DNA of 64,000 bases, taken from positions 583,308-647,307 of the forward strand of contig NZ_FNBP01000001.1 in assembly GCF_900102535.1 (NCBI RefSeq). Direction: 5' to 3'. The DNA comes from Sulfitobacter delicatus. Its GTDB lineage: Bacteria > Pseudomonadota > Alphaproteobacteria > Rhodobacterales > Rhodobacteraceae. The translations under genes were made by a program, and so were the position numbers. The notes below the pieces were generated by a model. It was not told where the DNA came from, ran no database searches, and worked only from the letters and a program-made list of their open reading frames with translations. Each line of letters begins with the position of its first letter. Position 1 is the first letter of the stretch. Below are positions 56,682 through 64,000 of this stretch, in pieces.

Positions 56682-59600
56682 ATGGTCGCCCGTAATCTTT
56701 TTGCCATCGACAGTGAAGCGCTCACCGTTACCTATTCGCGAACGCAAAACGTTGGCGACTCGGTCTTTAACAACTCGTCTTCGCCCAATGGCACGCAATA
56801 TATCTTCAATGCGGGTTACTCGACGCGCAAGGTCACAGTTGAAGACACCGGCGGCTCTTCGGAGACATTGGAAGACGACAAGCTTTCGTCCCATGTGGTC
56901 ACCGATGGCGCGGGCCTTGTCCCGGACGGCACGTCGATTGAGGGCGAATCTATCATCCGGCTTCAGGCCATGGATGCCGATGGCACCCCTTCGGGGCCAA
57001 TTATTAATATCTACGTGCTGTCGCAAAACGGCGATACGGCAGATGTCTGGGGGTTCGCCTCGGACACGCTGCTGGTTCCGGGGACCAGCTACCTCAAGGT
57101 TGGCGGCAGCAACATCGGGTCGACCGATTACGCAAACTACCAGACACCATGGCTTGTTACCGTAGACGGCACGGATGGCAACGACATCATTCGCACGGGC
57201 TATATGGATGTCGGAGGCGATCAGGTTGACGGCAACGACGGCACCAACGAGGCGATCTATGGTTACGACGGCGATGACTTCATCGACGGTGGTTTGGGTA
57301 CAGATACGATTTATGGCGGCAAAGGCGACGACACGCTGATCGGTGGCGCCGGTGCGGATGTGCTGGACGGCGGTGATGGCATCGACCTTGCCGATTACAG
57401 CACTTCAACCGGTGGCGTGAAGGTTAGCCTCGAACGCGGTGCAGCCGCGGGCGCAGATGGTCAGGGCGATACACTTCGGGATATCGAGAATCTCCGCGGG
57501 TCGGAATACGATGACGTTTTGCTCGGTGACGATGAGGACAACCAGATCGACGGCGGTGCCGGGTCTGACTGGATCGAAGGCGGTAAGGGGAAAGACACCC
57601 TTATTGGTGGCGCCGGCGACGACTGGCTCGACGGCGGTGACAATGAGGATTCGCTAACCGGTGATGCTGGCAATGACACGCTATTAGGTGGCGACGGTAA
57701 AGATACGCTGGACGGCGGCACGGGCGCTGACCTGATCGAAGGCGGCAAAGACGATGACAGCATCCTAGGCGGTGCCGGCGATGACACGCTGCTGGGTGGT
57801 GAAGGTAAGGATACCATTCAGGGCGGCGATGGCGATGACAGCATCGAAGGCGGTGACGACGACGACATTCTGATCGGCGGTCTTGGTGTCGACACGATCC
57901 ACGGCGGCGAGGGCGATGACACGCTCTATGGCGGCAATGAAGGCGAATTTCTTTCGGGTGACGAAGGCGAAGACGTCGTCGTTGGCGGCCATGGGGACGA
58001 CACGCTCTTGGGCGGCGCGGACGATGATACTGTCTACGGCGGGCTGGGCAATGACAGCATTTCTGGCGGCGAAGGCGATGACTGGCTTATCGGCGCAGCC
58101 GGGGATGACACGCTTGACGGTGGACTTGGTGAAGACACGCTTCAAGGTGGCGATGGCGCCGACAGCTTTATCATTGGCAAGGCAGACTATTCCGCTCTTG
58201 GAACAACCGAGGACGTGGTCGCGGCGCTCCTGCGCGAAAATCTGGCAGATTTGTCTGGTTGGACCAGCAAGAAAATTGACGAGCTTTTTCCTGACGATGA
58301 GGACGAAGACGACGATGACGATGACGACGATGACGGTCACGCCGCATCGAACCTCGACATCGCTGCCATCGGCGACGCCGTACGAGATGTCCTACCGAGC
58401 TTCCTTGGCGGGGTGACAAACGACGCCATTGTCGGCTTGGTCGAGACGACTCTTACTGGTCTTGTCGCAGCTGACCCCTTCGGACATCTGGAAGCCGATG
58501 ACGTTTCCAAACTCATCAAGGACCTTGTAGAACCGCTCTATGGCAAGACCGTCGCAAACCGGGTCGAGGACGCGGTCGAAGACAGTATCGACAGCCAATA
58601 TGACGCGCTTGATAACCTGCTGAACCCGCCTGAGATCAGCGAGAAAGATCTGCTTGAGCTGGCGCAGCATGTGACGATCGAGGATTTTGAGATCGGCACG
58701 GATGTGCTGGTGCTTTCCTCGCACGACTATCTCGGCAAGGTTGGCCTTTCCACAAATGATATCCGTGTCTCGGATACCGAAGGCGACGGCACAGGGGATG
58801 CGATCCTGCATCTGCCCGATGGCTCGACAATCACCCTGCGCAACATCAGCGCCCTATCGCTTGACCCTGAAACCCTCGAAACCATGGGCTTCTTGGAATC
58901 CGACGACACCAGTGACTTCCAGAACCCCTTCCTGACCGCAGCGGGCAAAATCTTTGGCGGCGGCGGCAATGACGAGTTGGTTGGGTCGCTCAACGACGAA
59001 AGCTTCTCCGGCGGCACCGGTAACGATACCGTCTTTGGCGGCGGTGGGGCCGATACGATCTACGGCGGCGAGGGCAACGACCTTATCGAAGGCGGCGACG
59101 GCGACGACGTGCTCTACACAGGCACCGGCGATGATACGCTCTTGGGCGGCGATGGTAACGACGTTCTGAACAACTCCTCTGGCGACGACAGCCTCTCGGG
59201 CGGCGCGGGCGACGATAAACTGGTCGCCTCGGCCGGCGACGATACGCTGGAAGGCGGTGCGGACAACGATACGCTGATCGGCGGTATCGATAACGACAGC
59301 CTCGACGGGGGCGACGGTAATGACCTTCTGAAAGGTGACTTCGAGGTCAACGGGCTGATCGAAGACAATCAGCTCTTTGCATACGAGTACTATGAGCTTG
59401 ACGGCGTCACGTCCCTCAGCACGCTTGCCGATGCTGGCTTCACCTCTGGGACCGAGAACGACAACACCCCCGACGGCGAAGGCGTCGTCGGCAGCATCGA
59501 CCCGGGTGCTCTCGACTCCTATCACGGCGGCGACGGCAACACCTTTGCGGTCAAACTGGCCACAAACCTCACCGTCACGCATGGCGGCACCTATACTTTT

Positions 59601-60812
59601 GATCTGACCTCTGACGACGGCGCGCAGATCTATATCGATGGTGTGCTGCTGAACGACAACGATGGGGTACACTCGGGCAAGACCACTACCGAAAGCATCA
59701 CGCTGACGGGCGGCGACCACCTTATCGAAATCCTCTACTTCGATAATGAAAGCAGCGAAACGCTGTCGGTCGACATCACCGGTCCCGATACGAATGGGAT
59801 CACGATCGGGCTGGAAGAGGCGAACCTGTCGACTTCCTTTGACGACTACCTGATCGGTGGGGCAGGTGATGACACCCTCTACGGTGGTCTTGGCGACGAT
59901 ACTTTTGTCTATACCCCCGGCGATGGTCATGACGTCATTGAGGACTTCAACACCGGCAACACCGGTACGCTGTCAGATGGCGATTCAACCAACAACGACT
60001 TCATCAACCTGAGCGGCTACTACGACCACATTTCAGAGCTCTATGCTGACCAAGCAGACGATGGGATTCTGAACCAGTCCAACTCCGACGCGGACTACAG
60101 CAACAACACGAAATTCGGCACAGGGTCGCTGACCTTTACGGGGGCGCAAAGCAACTCGTCCTTCTACACCGCCGAAAACACCGGTGTGGTTTGCTTTACC
60201 TCCGGCACCGCGATCCGGACCCCGGCGGGCGAAGTCTCCATCGACGACCTGAAAATCGGCGATCTGGTCTGCACGCTCGACAACGGCCCACAGGCGATCC
60301 GCTGGATTGGTCGCCGCGAGGTCGGGGCGGAGGAGCTTGCAGCGGACGAGAAAATGCGCCCTGTGCTGATCCCTCAAGGCATGTTCGGCGCGCAGCGTGA
60401 TCTGGTGGTTTCGCGGCAACACGCGATTTTGGTGGAGGATGACCTGTTGGCGCGGGCCATTCATCTGGCGGATGCTAAGGGCTCACAGGCCCGGGTGGCG
60501 CATGGCAAAAAGCAGGTGACCTATATTCACCTGATGTTCGACACCCATCAGATCGTCTTTGCTGAAAACGTCGCCTCTGAGAGCTTCTACCCCGGCGCGT
60601 CAGCGGTCGAGATGCTGACGGCCTCGGCGCTGGCGGATATGAAAGCGGCCTTCCCCGCGTTTGCGAAGGCGCAGTCGCCCGAGGAACTGGCAGAAATCTA
60701 CGGCCCGACTGCGCGCCCGATCGCCGGACGCGAAGCGGCGCGCTTTGCAAAGTGGGGCAAGGGGGCGTCCTGCAAAAAGGCCAAGAAGAACCGCTGGTTG
60801 GACGCGGCCTGA
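56682..60812 (+). CDS. Large RTX calcium-binding protein with PA14 and C-terminal Hint domain
   Basis: A 1376-residue, very acidic protein. Residues 1-165 form an N-terminal domain common in roseobacter Hint proteins. RTX nonapeptide repeats (GGxGxDxLx) run at about 185-485, 755-885 and 1055-1090. Between them lie an Asp run near 536-548 and a ~200-residue helical insert. A PA14-like domain (about 900-1040) is followed by a Hint domain (about 1167-1310) starting VVCFTSGTAIRTPAGEVSIDDL. It has no Sec signal, so type I secretion is likely, but no transporter is adjacent. Hint domains can self-cleave; Cys1168 or the start of CFTSGT is the probable nucleophile. The ATG follows CGGAGAA. Confidence 0.87.
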   Translation: MVARNLFAIDSEALTVTYSRTQNVGDSVFNNSSSPNGTQYIFNAGYSTRKVTVEDTGGSSETLEDDKLSSHVVTDGAGLVPDGTSIEGESIIRLQAMDADGTPSGPIINIYVLSQNGDTADVWGFASDTLLVPGTSYLKVGGSNIGSTDYANYQTPWLVTVDGTDGNDIIRTGYMDVGGDQVDGNDGTNEAIYGYDGDDFIDGGLGTDTIYGGKGDDTLIGGAGADVLDGGDGIDLADYSTSTGGVKVSLERGAAAGADGQGDTLRDIENLRGSEYDDVLLGDDEDNQIDGGAGSDWIEGGKGKDTLIGGAGDDWLDGGDNEDSLTGDAGNDTLLGGDGKDTLDGGTGADLIEGGKDDDSILGGAGDDTLLGGEGKDTIQGGDGDDSIEGGDDDDILIGGLGVDTIHGGEGDDTLYGGNEGEFLSGDEGEDVVVGGHGDDTLLGGADDDTVYGGLGNDSISGGEGDDWLIGAAGDDTLDGGLGEDTLQGGDGADSFIIGKADYSALGTTEDVVAALLRENLADLSGWTSKKIDELFPDDEDEDDDDDDDDDGHAASNLDIAAIGDAVRDVLPSFLGGVTNDAIVGLVETTLTGLVAADPFGHLEADDVSKLIKDLVEPLYGKTVANRVEDAVEDSIDSQYDALDNLLNPPEISEKDLLELAQHVTIEDFEIGTDVLVLSSHDYLGKVGLSTNDIRVSDTEGDGTGDAILHLPDGSTITLRNISALSLDPETLETMGFLESDDTSDFQNPFLTAAGKIFGGGGNDELVGSLNDESFSGGTGNDTVFGGGGADTIYGGEGNDLIEGGDGDDVLYTGTGDDTLLGGDGNDVLNNSSGDDSLSGGAGDDKLVASAGDDTLEGGADNDTLIGGIDNDSLDGGDGNDLLKGDFEVNGLIEDNQLFAYEYYELDGVTSLSTLADAGFTSGTENDNTPDGEGVVGSIDPGALDSYHGGDGNTFAVKLATNLTVTHGGTYTFDLTSDDGAQIYIDGVLLNDNDGVHSGKTTTESITLTGGDHLIEILYFDNESSETLSVDITGPDTNGITIGLEEANLSTSFDDYLIGGAGDDTLYGGLGDDTFVYTPGDGHDVIEDFNTGNTGTLSDGDSTNNDFINLSGYYDHISELYADQADDGILNQSNSDADYSNNTKFGTGSLTFTGAQSNSSFYTAENTGVVCFTSGTAIRTPAGEVSIDDLKIGDLVCTLDNGPQAIRWIGRREVGAEELAADEKMRPVLIPQGMFGAQRDLVVSRQHAILVEDDLLARAIHLADAKGSQARVAHGKKQVTYIHLMFDTHQIVFAENVASESFYPGASAVEMLTASALADMKAAFPAFAKAQSPEELAEIYGPTARPIAGREAARFAKWGKGASCKKAKKNRWLDAA

Positions 60813-60897
60813 GCTAAGGGTTGAAGGGTCGGAAGTTGTTGCGGAAGCTGGCTTAGGTCGGCTTCTGGTCGTATCCGGAAAGAAGACCTCTAAAAGC

Positions 60898-60926
60898 AAA
60901 AGAGCCCAGCAATGCTGAGCTCTTTT
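60898..60926 (+). terminator. Rho-independent terminator after the RTX gene
   Basis: A 13-bp stem (AAAAGAGCCCAGC with GCTGAGCTCTTTT, one mismatch) has a three-base loop AAT and ends in TTTT. It lies 86 bases after the stop codon. The 284-base gap up to the integrase otherwise holds only the tRNA-like segment. Confidence 0.75.
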
Positions 60927-60936
60927 CGCTTGATAT

Positions 60937-60960
60937 TGGTGCCTAGGAGAGGCATTGAAC
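60937..60960 (-). other. tRNA 3'-end-like sequence, candidate attachment site
   Basis: On the minus strand this reads as GTTC, then T-stem CCTCT, acceptor strand CCTAGGC and ACCA, i.e. the last ~24 bases of a tRNA. The T-loop is altered and no 5' part follows, so it is not a functional tRNA. The sequence resembles the 3' end of tRNA-Leu(CAG), a common integration target, and sits 137 bases before an integrase gene. The full tRNA and the other att copy are outside the window or lost. Confidence 0.55.
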
Positions 60961-61096
60961 TAACGTATCATTTAGTGTCAGCCTGTTTCAATAAATTATC
61001 AAGCCACTGTTTTTGTTAGACTTGCTTGTATCACCCTGTTTCATCCGGTCCCATGCCATGCTACATGTAGGGGTGGATTGAAAGGGGGATGAAAAT

Positions 61097-62284
61097 TTGA
61101 CGGCATTGAACAAGCTTTCTTCGGCCAAGGTCAGAACAGCCCCTCCCGGCAAATACTCGGACGGGGGTGGGCTATGGCTGGTTAAACGCGATGACGGTGG
61201 CGCTCAGTGGGTGCTGCGCGTTACCGTTTACGGGCGACGCCGTGAGATGGGAATCGGAAGCCTCCAAGCAGTAAGCCTCAAGGAAGCGAGAGAGACAGCG
61301 GAGAAATGGCGTGCTGTGGTTCGGGAAGGCAAAGACCCGATTAAAGAGCGTGACCGGAAGCGGCGGCTAGCAGAACGGCAAGATCACACTCTTGCCTCTG
61401 TCGCTCATGAGGCGTTCGAAGCTCGCAAGTCGCAATTGAAAGGGGACGGTAAAGCTGGCCGCTGGTTTTCCCCCCTTGAACTTCATGTGCTCCCTAAAAT
61501 CGGTAAGGTTCCCGTCGAGGAAATCGACCAGCAGGATATTAAGAACGCCTTAGAGCCCATCTGGCATGAGAAAGCCGATACGGCCCGCAAAGCAATGAAC
61601 CGCCTGAACATCACGCTAGAACATGCAGCGGCAATGGGCCTCAATGTGGATCTTCAGGCAATCTTGAAAGCGAAAGCGCTTCTGGGGAAGACGCGTCACA
61701 AGGCGAAGAACATTCCTTACATGCCGTGGCCTGAGGTGCCCGCCTTCTACTCAAGCCTCACTGAGCAGACGCCCACGCACCTCGCTCTGAGATTGCTGAT
61801 CCTGACAGCGGTCCGGTCATATTGCGTTCGCTTTTGTCACTTGGATCAAATCGATGGCAATGTATGGACTGTGCCCGAAGATAACATGAAAGGGCAGGTA
61901 GGGGTCGTGACTGACTTCCGGGTGCCTTTGTCCGATGAAGCCCTAGCTGTCATTGAGTTGGCAAAGCCATTGGCGCGCGAGGGCTACCTATTCCCAAGCG
62001 TTCGTAAGGGCGTGATCTCGGACGCAACAATGAGCCGCCACATGGAGCGGAGGGAATTGCTTGCCCGCCCTCATGGCTTCCGTTCGAGCTTCAAAACGTG
62101 GTGCGTGGAGACTACCGACATGCCGGAAGTGGTTGTCGAAACCTCACTTGCGCACGTTGTTGGCAGCAAAGTCGAGCGGTCCTATCGAAGAACAGACCTA
62201 CTTGAACGCCGCCGTCCGCTTATGGTGCGTTGGGCGGATCACGTCACAGGCAAGAACGCCAGCGAGGTGATTAGAATCGCGTGA
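61097..62284 (+). CDS. Tyrosine-type integrase (DUF4102/phage P4-type)
   Basis: A 395-residue site-specific recombinase. The N-terminal arm-binding domain (KYSDGGGLWLVKRDDGGAQWVLR) is followed by a core-binding SAM-like domain (about 100-200) and the catalytic domain. Catalytic residues seen are Arg240, His326 and Arg329 (RPHGFRSSF), a His in SLAHVVGS and Tyr363 (VERSYRRTD). Position 243 (AVRSYCVR), usually Glu in this family, is Cys. It starts with TTG after GGGGGA. Confidence 0.92.
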   Translation: MTALNKLSSAKVRTAPPGKYSDGGGLWLVKRDDGGAQWVLRVTVYGRRREMGIGSLQAVSLKEARETAEKWRAVVREGKDPIKERDRKRRLAERQDHTLASVAHEAFEARKSQLKGDGKAGRWFSPLELHVLPKIGKVPVEEIDQQDIKNALEPIWHEKADTARKAMNRLNITLEHAAAMGLNVDLQAILKAKALLGKTRHKAKNIPYMPWPEVPAFYSSLTEQTPTHLALRLLILTAVRSYCVRFCHLDQIDGNVWTVPEDNMKGQVGVVTDFRVPLSDEALAVIELAKPLAREGYLFPSVRKGVISDATMSRHMERRELLARPHGFRSSFKTWCVETTDMPEVVVETSLAHVVGSKVERSYRRTDLLERRRPLMVRWADHVTGKNASEVIRIA

Positions 62285-62357
62285 TTCCAGCACCTTAAAT
62301 CTTGTGGAAACCATTACCTGCTACGAGTGGCATCATTCATTTAATAGAGAGATAACG

Positions 62358-62537
62358 ATGACTGATAAAATTCTACGCTGCCGAGACGTTCAGGAGGTCA
62401 CGGGCCTCAGTAGGTCTACTATTTACCGCATGATGGACCGGGATGACTTCCCGAAAGCTACGAAGCTGGGCGTTCGTGCCATTGGTTGGCGGCAGAGCGT
62501 TGTGAATAGCTGGATTGAGGGGCGTTCCTATGGCTGA
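62358..62537 (+). CDS. AlpA-family excisionase/regulator
   Basis: A 59-residue MerR-like helix-turn-helix protein (CRDVQEVTGLSRSTIYRMM; FPKATKLGVRAIGWRQSVVNSWI). AlpA proteins activate or assist excision of integrated elements and often follow the integrase gene, as here. The start at 62358 was chosen because upstream residues are not conserved in type. Confidence 0.88.
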   Translation: MTDKILRCRDVQEVTGLSRSTIYRMMDRDDFPKATKLGVRAIGWRQSVVNSWIEGRSYG

Positions 62538-62625
62538 TGAATTGGTTGGAGCGGTTCAAGCTACACATAACAAAGCAGACGCCGCCGAAGCAGCATGGTC
62601 TATCATTCACCATGGGGCAGTATGA
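62530..62625 (+). CDS. Small ORF of 31 codons overlapping alpA
   Basis: Starts inside the alpA end (ATGGCTGA, 8-base overlap) and encodes MADELVGAVQATHNKADAAE then AAWSIIHHGAV. It is not recognised. The overlaps at both ends suggest it belongs to the element's operon. It may be a real small protein or the degraded start of a larger one. Confidence 0.4.
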   Translation: MADELVGAVQATHNKADAAEAAWSIIHHGAV

Positions 62626-62699
62626 ATAATTTATCAGTTGAGATGCCGCTCTCTGGGAGGAGGCTTTTAGAGACCTTATACCGACGGGTAAAAATTTAG
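62622..62699 (+). pseudogene. Truncated 25-codon ORF coupled to the preceding one
   Basis: Begins at an ATGA overlap (62622) and encodes MNNLSVEMPLSGRRLLETLY before a stop five codons later. The coupled start implies a once longer downstream gene. The sequence breaks off where AT-rich DNA begins, so this is probably the 5' stump of a lost island gene. No homology recognised. Confidence 0.35.
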
Positions 62700-63063
62700 A
62701 TTAGTTTTTCTAGAGGACCTTGGTGCGATGAGCCGATAGCCCATCTCAACGATAGGTGGTTTCGATCCTCTTAGATCTCTATGCGGGTAAACATAGCGAG
62801 TTGCTGGACGGCAAATTAGATCACCATACTTAGTGTAGCTCTGGTCAATACGATCATAAGTTATTGATTAGTATTGCGAAATTATGACCTGAGTTCAAAA
62901 TTAACCCAAATTTCGACAAGTAAACGGATCGTGTAACTGACCAGCGGAAATAGGATCGTTTATAATCAAGAACTTATGATGAGTGTGCTGTCGCAGAAAT
63001 GTAGCCTTATTGAATTATATTCAAAGGTCTGAATGCGGTAATCTTACTAGATTGGAGGCGAGC
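62700..63063. other. 364-base AT-rich non-coding stretch
   Basis: No convincing gene is present. Base composition is clearly more AT-rich than the flanks. It contains an 18-bp inverted repeat pair and shorter inverted repeats. A higB-type toxin gene, expected just before higA, is not visible; the minimal frame before higA (63011-63067) is only about 18 codons and has stops upstream. Confidence 0.6.
62853..62980. repeat. Long inverted-repeat structure (18 bp arms)
   Basis: ATCATAAGTTATTGATTA (62853-62870) matches the reverse complement of 62963-62980 at 17 of 18 positions. A further CGAAATT/AATTTCG pair lies within the 92-base interior. This could be a small MITE-like element, a regulatory hairpin upstream of higA, or a scar. 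Confidence 0.6.
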
Positions 63064-63381
63064 ATGAGCCGCGATCCCAACCGCTGCCCCACGCACCCCG
63101 GAGAGTTACTCCGCGAGGATGGAATCCCTGCGACCGGCAAATCAAAAGCTGAAATCTCTCTACTGCTCGGAGTTTCTCGGCAGCATCTTCATGACCTGCT
63201 GGCAGAACGCAAACCTGTAAGCCCAGAGGTTGCGGTGCGCATTGCAAAATTGTTCGGCACCGCGCCTTTGTTTTGGATCAGGATGCAGGGTGCCTATGAT
63301 GCTTGGCATGCTTCCCGCGAAGTTGATGTTTCGGCTATTCTAACACTGAGCACTGTGTCTGGGGCTTCTACAACGGCCTGA
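63064..63381 (+). CDS. higA: HigA-family antitoxin (altered C-terminus)
   Basis: A 105-residue XRE-type helix-turn-helix antitoxin: HPGELLRED, AEISLLLGVSRQHLHDLLAE and FWIRMQGAYDAWHASREVDVS. The ATG at 63064 follows TTGGAGG. The last residues (ILTLSTVSGASTTA) come from sequence beyond the 103-bp repeated segment; the downstream copy reads IPTLSRETRESW, closer to what I expect for this family, so this C-terminus is probably changed. No toxin gene is seen upstream. Confidence 0.82.
   Translation: MSRDPNRCPTHPGELLREDGIPATGKSKAEISLLLGVSRQHLHDLLAERKPVSPEVAVRIAKLFGTAPLFWIRMQGAYDAWHASREVDVSAILTLSTVSGASTTA
63250..63352 (+). repeat. 103-bp direct repeat, copy 1 (inside higA)
   Basis: Identical to 63542-63644 except for one base (T at 63341, C at 63633); the offset is 292 bases. 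It covers the last third of higA. Confidence 0.95.
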
Positions 63382-63435
63382 GGAAATCGGGGGCTGGTGA
63401 CGCGCAGCCACCTGCATTTTATGCGCCAACCTCGC

Positions 63436-63453
63436 TTATACCGATCGGTATAA
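63436..63453. promoter_or_regulatory. 18-bp perfect palindrome (TetR-type operator)
   Basis: TTATACCGATCGGTATAA is fully self-complementary, like operators of TetR/AcrR regulators. It is nested in an outer inverted repeat CCTCGCTT (63430-63437) / AAGCGAGG (63462-63469). The gene it once controlled is not evident. Confidence 0.6.
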
Positions 63454-63541
63454 AGTCTCCGAAGCGAGGCCTCCCTCGGCATGATGCCCACTGAGCGCCT
63501 ACAAGATGATTACAGAGAGGCTGCAATACTCCCCCCCTTAC

Positions 63542-63667
63542 TTGTTCGGCACCGCGCCTTTGTTTTGGATCAGGATGCAGGGTGCCTATGATGCTTGGCA
63601 TGCTTCCCGCGAAGTTGATGTTTCGGCTATTCCAACACTGAGCAGAGAAACGCGCGAAAGTTGGTGA
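63542..63667 (+). pseudogene. Duplicated 3' fragment of higA (copy 2 of the repeat)
   Basis: The 103-bp copy at 63542-63644 keeps the higA reading frame (LFGTAPLFWIRMQGAYDAWH onward) and ends IPTLSRETRESW at a stop, 63665-63667. No start codon leads into it, so it cannot be translated as a separate protein. Confidence 0.75.
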
Positions 63668-64000
63668 TGCCCTGAGGGGCGGCATATCATGGCGGTGTTC
63701 AGACGCCGTCGATTCTCTGCTGAGAAAAGGATATGCCACATGTCAGAGTCTACCATCACCCAACTGCCCGATCCATCGGGATTTAGCGCCGATCCGTTCA
63801 CGGATGTCATCCGCGATGGCGCGCGCAAGCTGATCGAACAGGCGGTCCAGGCCGAGCTGGCCACCCTCATGGCGGCCTTTTCCAATGAAAAGCTTCAGGA
63901 TGGGCGGGCACGTCTTGTCCGTCATGGTCACCTACCGGAACGCGATGTGATGACCGGCATTGGTCCGGTGCCCGTGAAGGTGCCGCGGGTTCGGGATCGG
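63645..64000 (+). mobile_element. IS256-family insertion sequence, left part
   Basis: Contains the start of an IS256-type transposase and about 95 bases of leader. The left edge is set at 63645 because the higA repeat ends there exactly; no terminal inverted repeat can be confirmed, as the right end lies beyond the window. Confidence 0.45.
63740..64000 (+). CDS. IS256-family (Mutator-type) transposase, N-terminal part
   Basis: Eighty-seven codons are visible before the window ends; the frame stays open. The product starts MSESTITQLPDPSGFSADPF and continues DVIRDGARKLIEQAVQAELA, RHGHLPERDVMTGIGPVPVK and VPRVRDR, the typical opening of IS256-family transposases. The DDE catalytic part would lie outside. 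The ATG follows GAAAAGGA. Confidence 0.88.
   Translation, partial: MSESTITQLPDPSGFSADPFTDVIRDGARKLIEQAVQAELATLMAAFSNEKLQDGRARLVRHGHLPERDVMTGIGPVPVKVPRVRDR

Larger units (their letters stand above)
60937..62699 (+). mobile_element. Remnant of an integrative element (att-int-alpA)
   Basis: A tRNA-like att site, a tyrosine integrase, an AlpA-type regulator and two tiny overlapping ORFs occur in the order seen at one end of tRNA-integrated islands. Replication or cargo genes are missing, and the DNA turns AT-rich after 62700, so the element looks truncated. The right boundary is not determined. Confidence 0.5.
63382..63739. other. 358-base non-coding gap: TetR-type palindrome, higA repeat, IS end
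   Basis: Between higA and the transposase there is no intact gene. The gap holds the palindrome at 63436-63453, the second copy of the higA segment (63542-63644) and about 95 bases that probably form the left end of the IS256-family element. Confidence 0.7.

Noticed and set aside
57290..58140. Regularly spaced short DNA repeats, at first sight CRISPR-like
   Set aside because: The repeats are in-frame codons for GGxGxDxLx RTX nonapeptides with no unique spacers; no cas genes are present.
60937..60960. Reading the tRNA-like segment as the 3' end of tmRNA
   Set aside because: No tmRNA tag or partner segment is near, and the acceptor arm resembles tRNA-Leu better.
62676..62693. TTATACCGACGGGTAAAA, similar to the palindrome at 63436
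   Set aside because: Several mismatches in the right half and it lies inside a tiny ORF; probably coincidence.
63011..63067. Frame just before higA ending LLDWRRA, vaguely like a HigB C-terminus
   Set aside because: Only about 18 codons, with stops upstream and weak resemblance; not enough to call a toxin remnant.

Overview
The window looks like chromosomal DNA from an alphaproteobacterium of the Rhodobacteraceae (Roseobacter group, Sulfitobacter-like). That placement is inferred, not tested. It rests on high GC content, a TAXI-type TRAP transporter, cytochrome c1 with a long acidic N-terminal region, an RTX/PA14/Hint protein, a HWE-family histidine kinase, an FMN riboswitch before a type II lumazine synthase, and the gene order rnd-kdsD-lptC-lptA-lptB-hpf-ptsN.

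Layout. 1-725: end of a peptide-type ABC ATPase. 928-12717: same-strand run with a TAXI TRAP binding protein, fused permease and universal stress protein, then a carbon-nitrogen hydrolase, a very long Orn/Lys/Arg-type decarboxylase, an ATP-grasp enzyme, a C45/isopenicillin-N-acyltransferase-like protein and an alpha-methylacyl-CoA-racemase-like enzyme. This is the best candidate for an undescribed pathway. 12772-13332: DJ-1/PfpI protein. 13495-17401: PqiABC-like lipid transport system with PqiA split in two. 17548-22433: MarR-type regulator, with a clear promoter and operator, followed by an RND efflux pair. 22440-27224 (minus): ptsN, hpf, lptB, lptA, lptC, kdsD, rnd. 27279-35034 (minus): phenylacetate catabolism genes paaX, paaZ, paaE-D-C-B-A and the thiolase paaJ. 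35296-37978 (minus): cobO, a DMT transporter and aroC. 38076-41395: TPP riboswitch and thiBPQ. 41392-42090 (minus): ribH under an FMN riboswitch. 42152-43439: PaiB-like protein and a GST. 43614-46788: petABC (cytochrome bc1) with its terminator. 47059-49151 (minus): mtaB and dapF. 49247-49322: tRNA-Lys. 49382-53719 (minus): spermidine/putrescine-type ABC transporter. 54021-56465: PAS-GAF-PAS-HWE kinase-receiver hybrid. 56682-60812: 1376-residue RTX/PA14/Hint protein.

60937-64000 is accessory DNA. A tRNA-Leu-like 3' end (candidate attachment site) is followed by a tyrosine integrase, an AlpA-type regulator, two tiny overlapping ORFs, an AT-rich stretch with long inverted repeats, a HigA antitoxin gene without a visible toxin gene, a 103-bp direct repeat of the higA 3' end flanking a TetR-type palindrome, and the start of an IS256-family transposase that runs off the window.

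Two gaps about 11.7 kb apart (35150-35291 and 46887-47032) carry the same REP-like palindromic element in opposite orientation. They include a 53-bp segment that is identical between copies, probably a dispersed repeat family of this genome.
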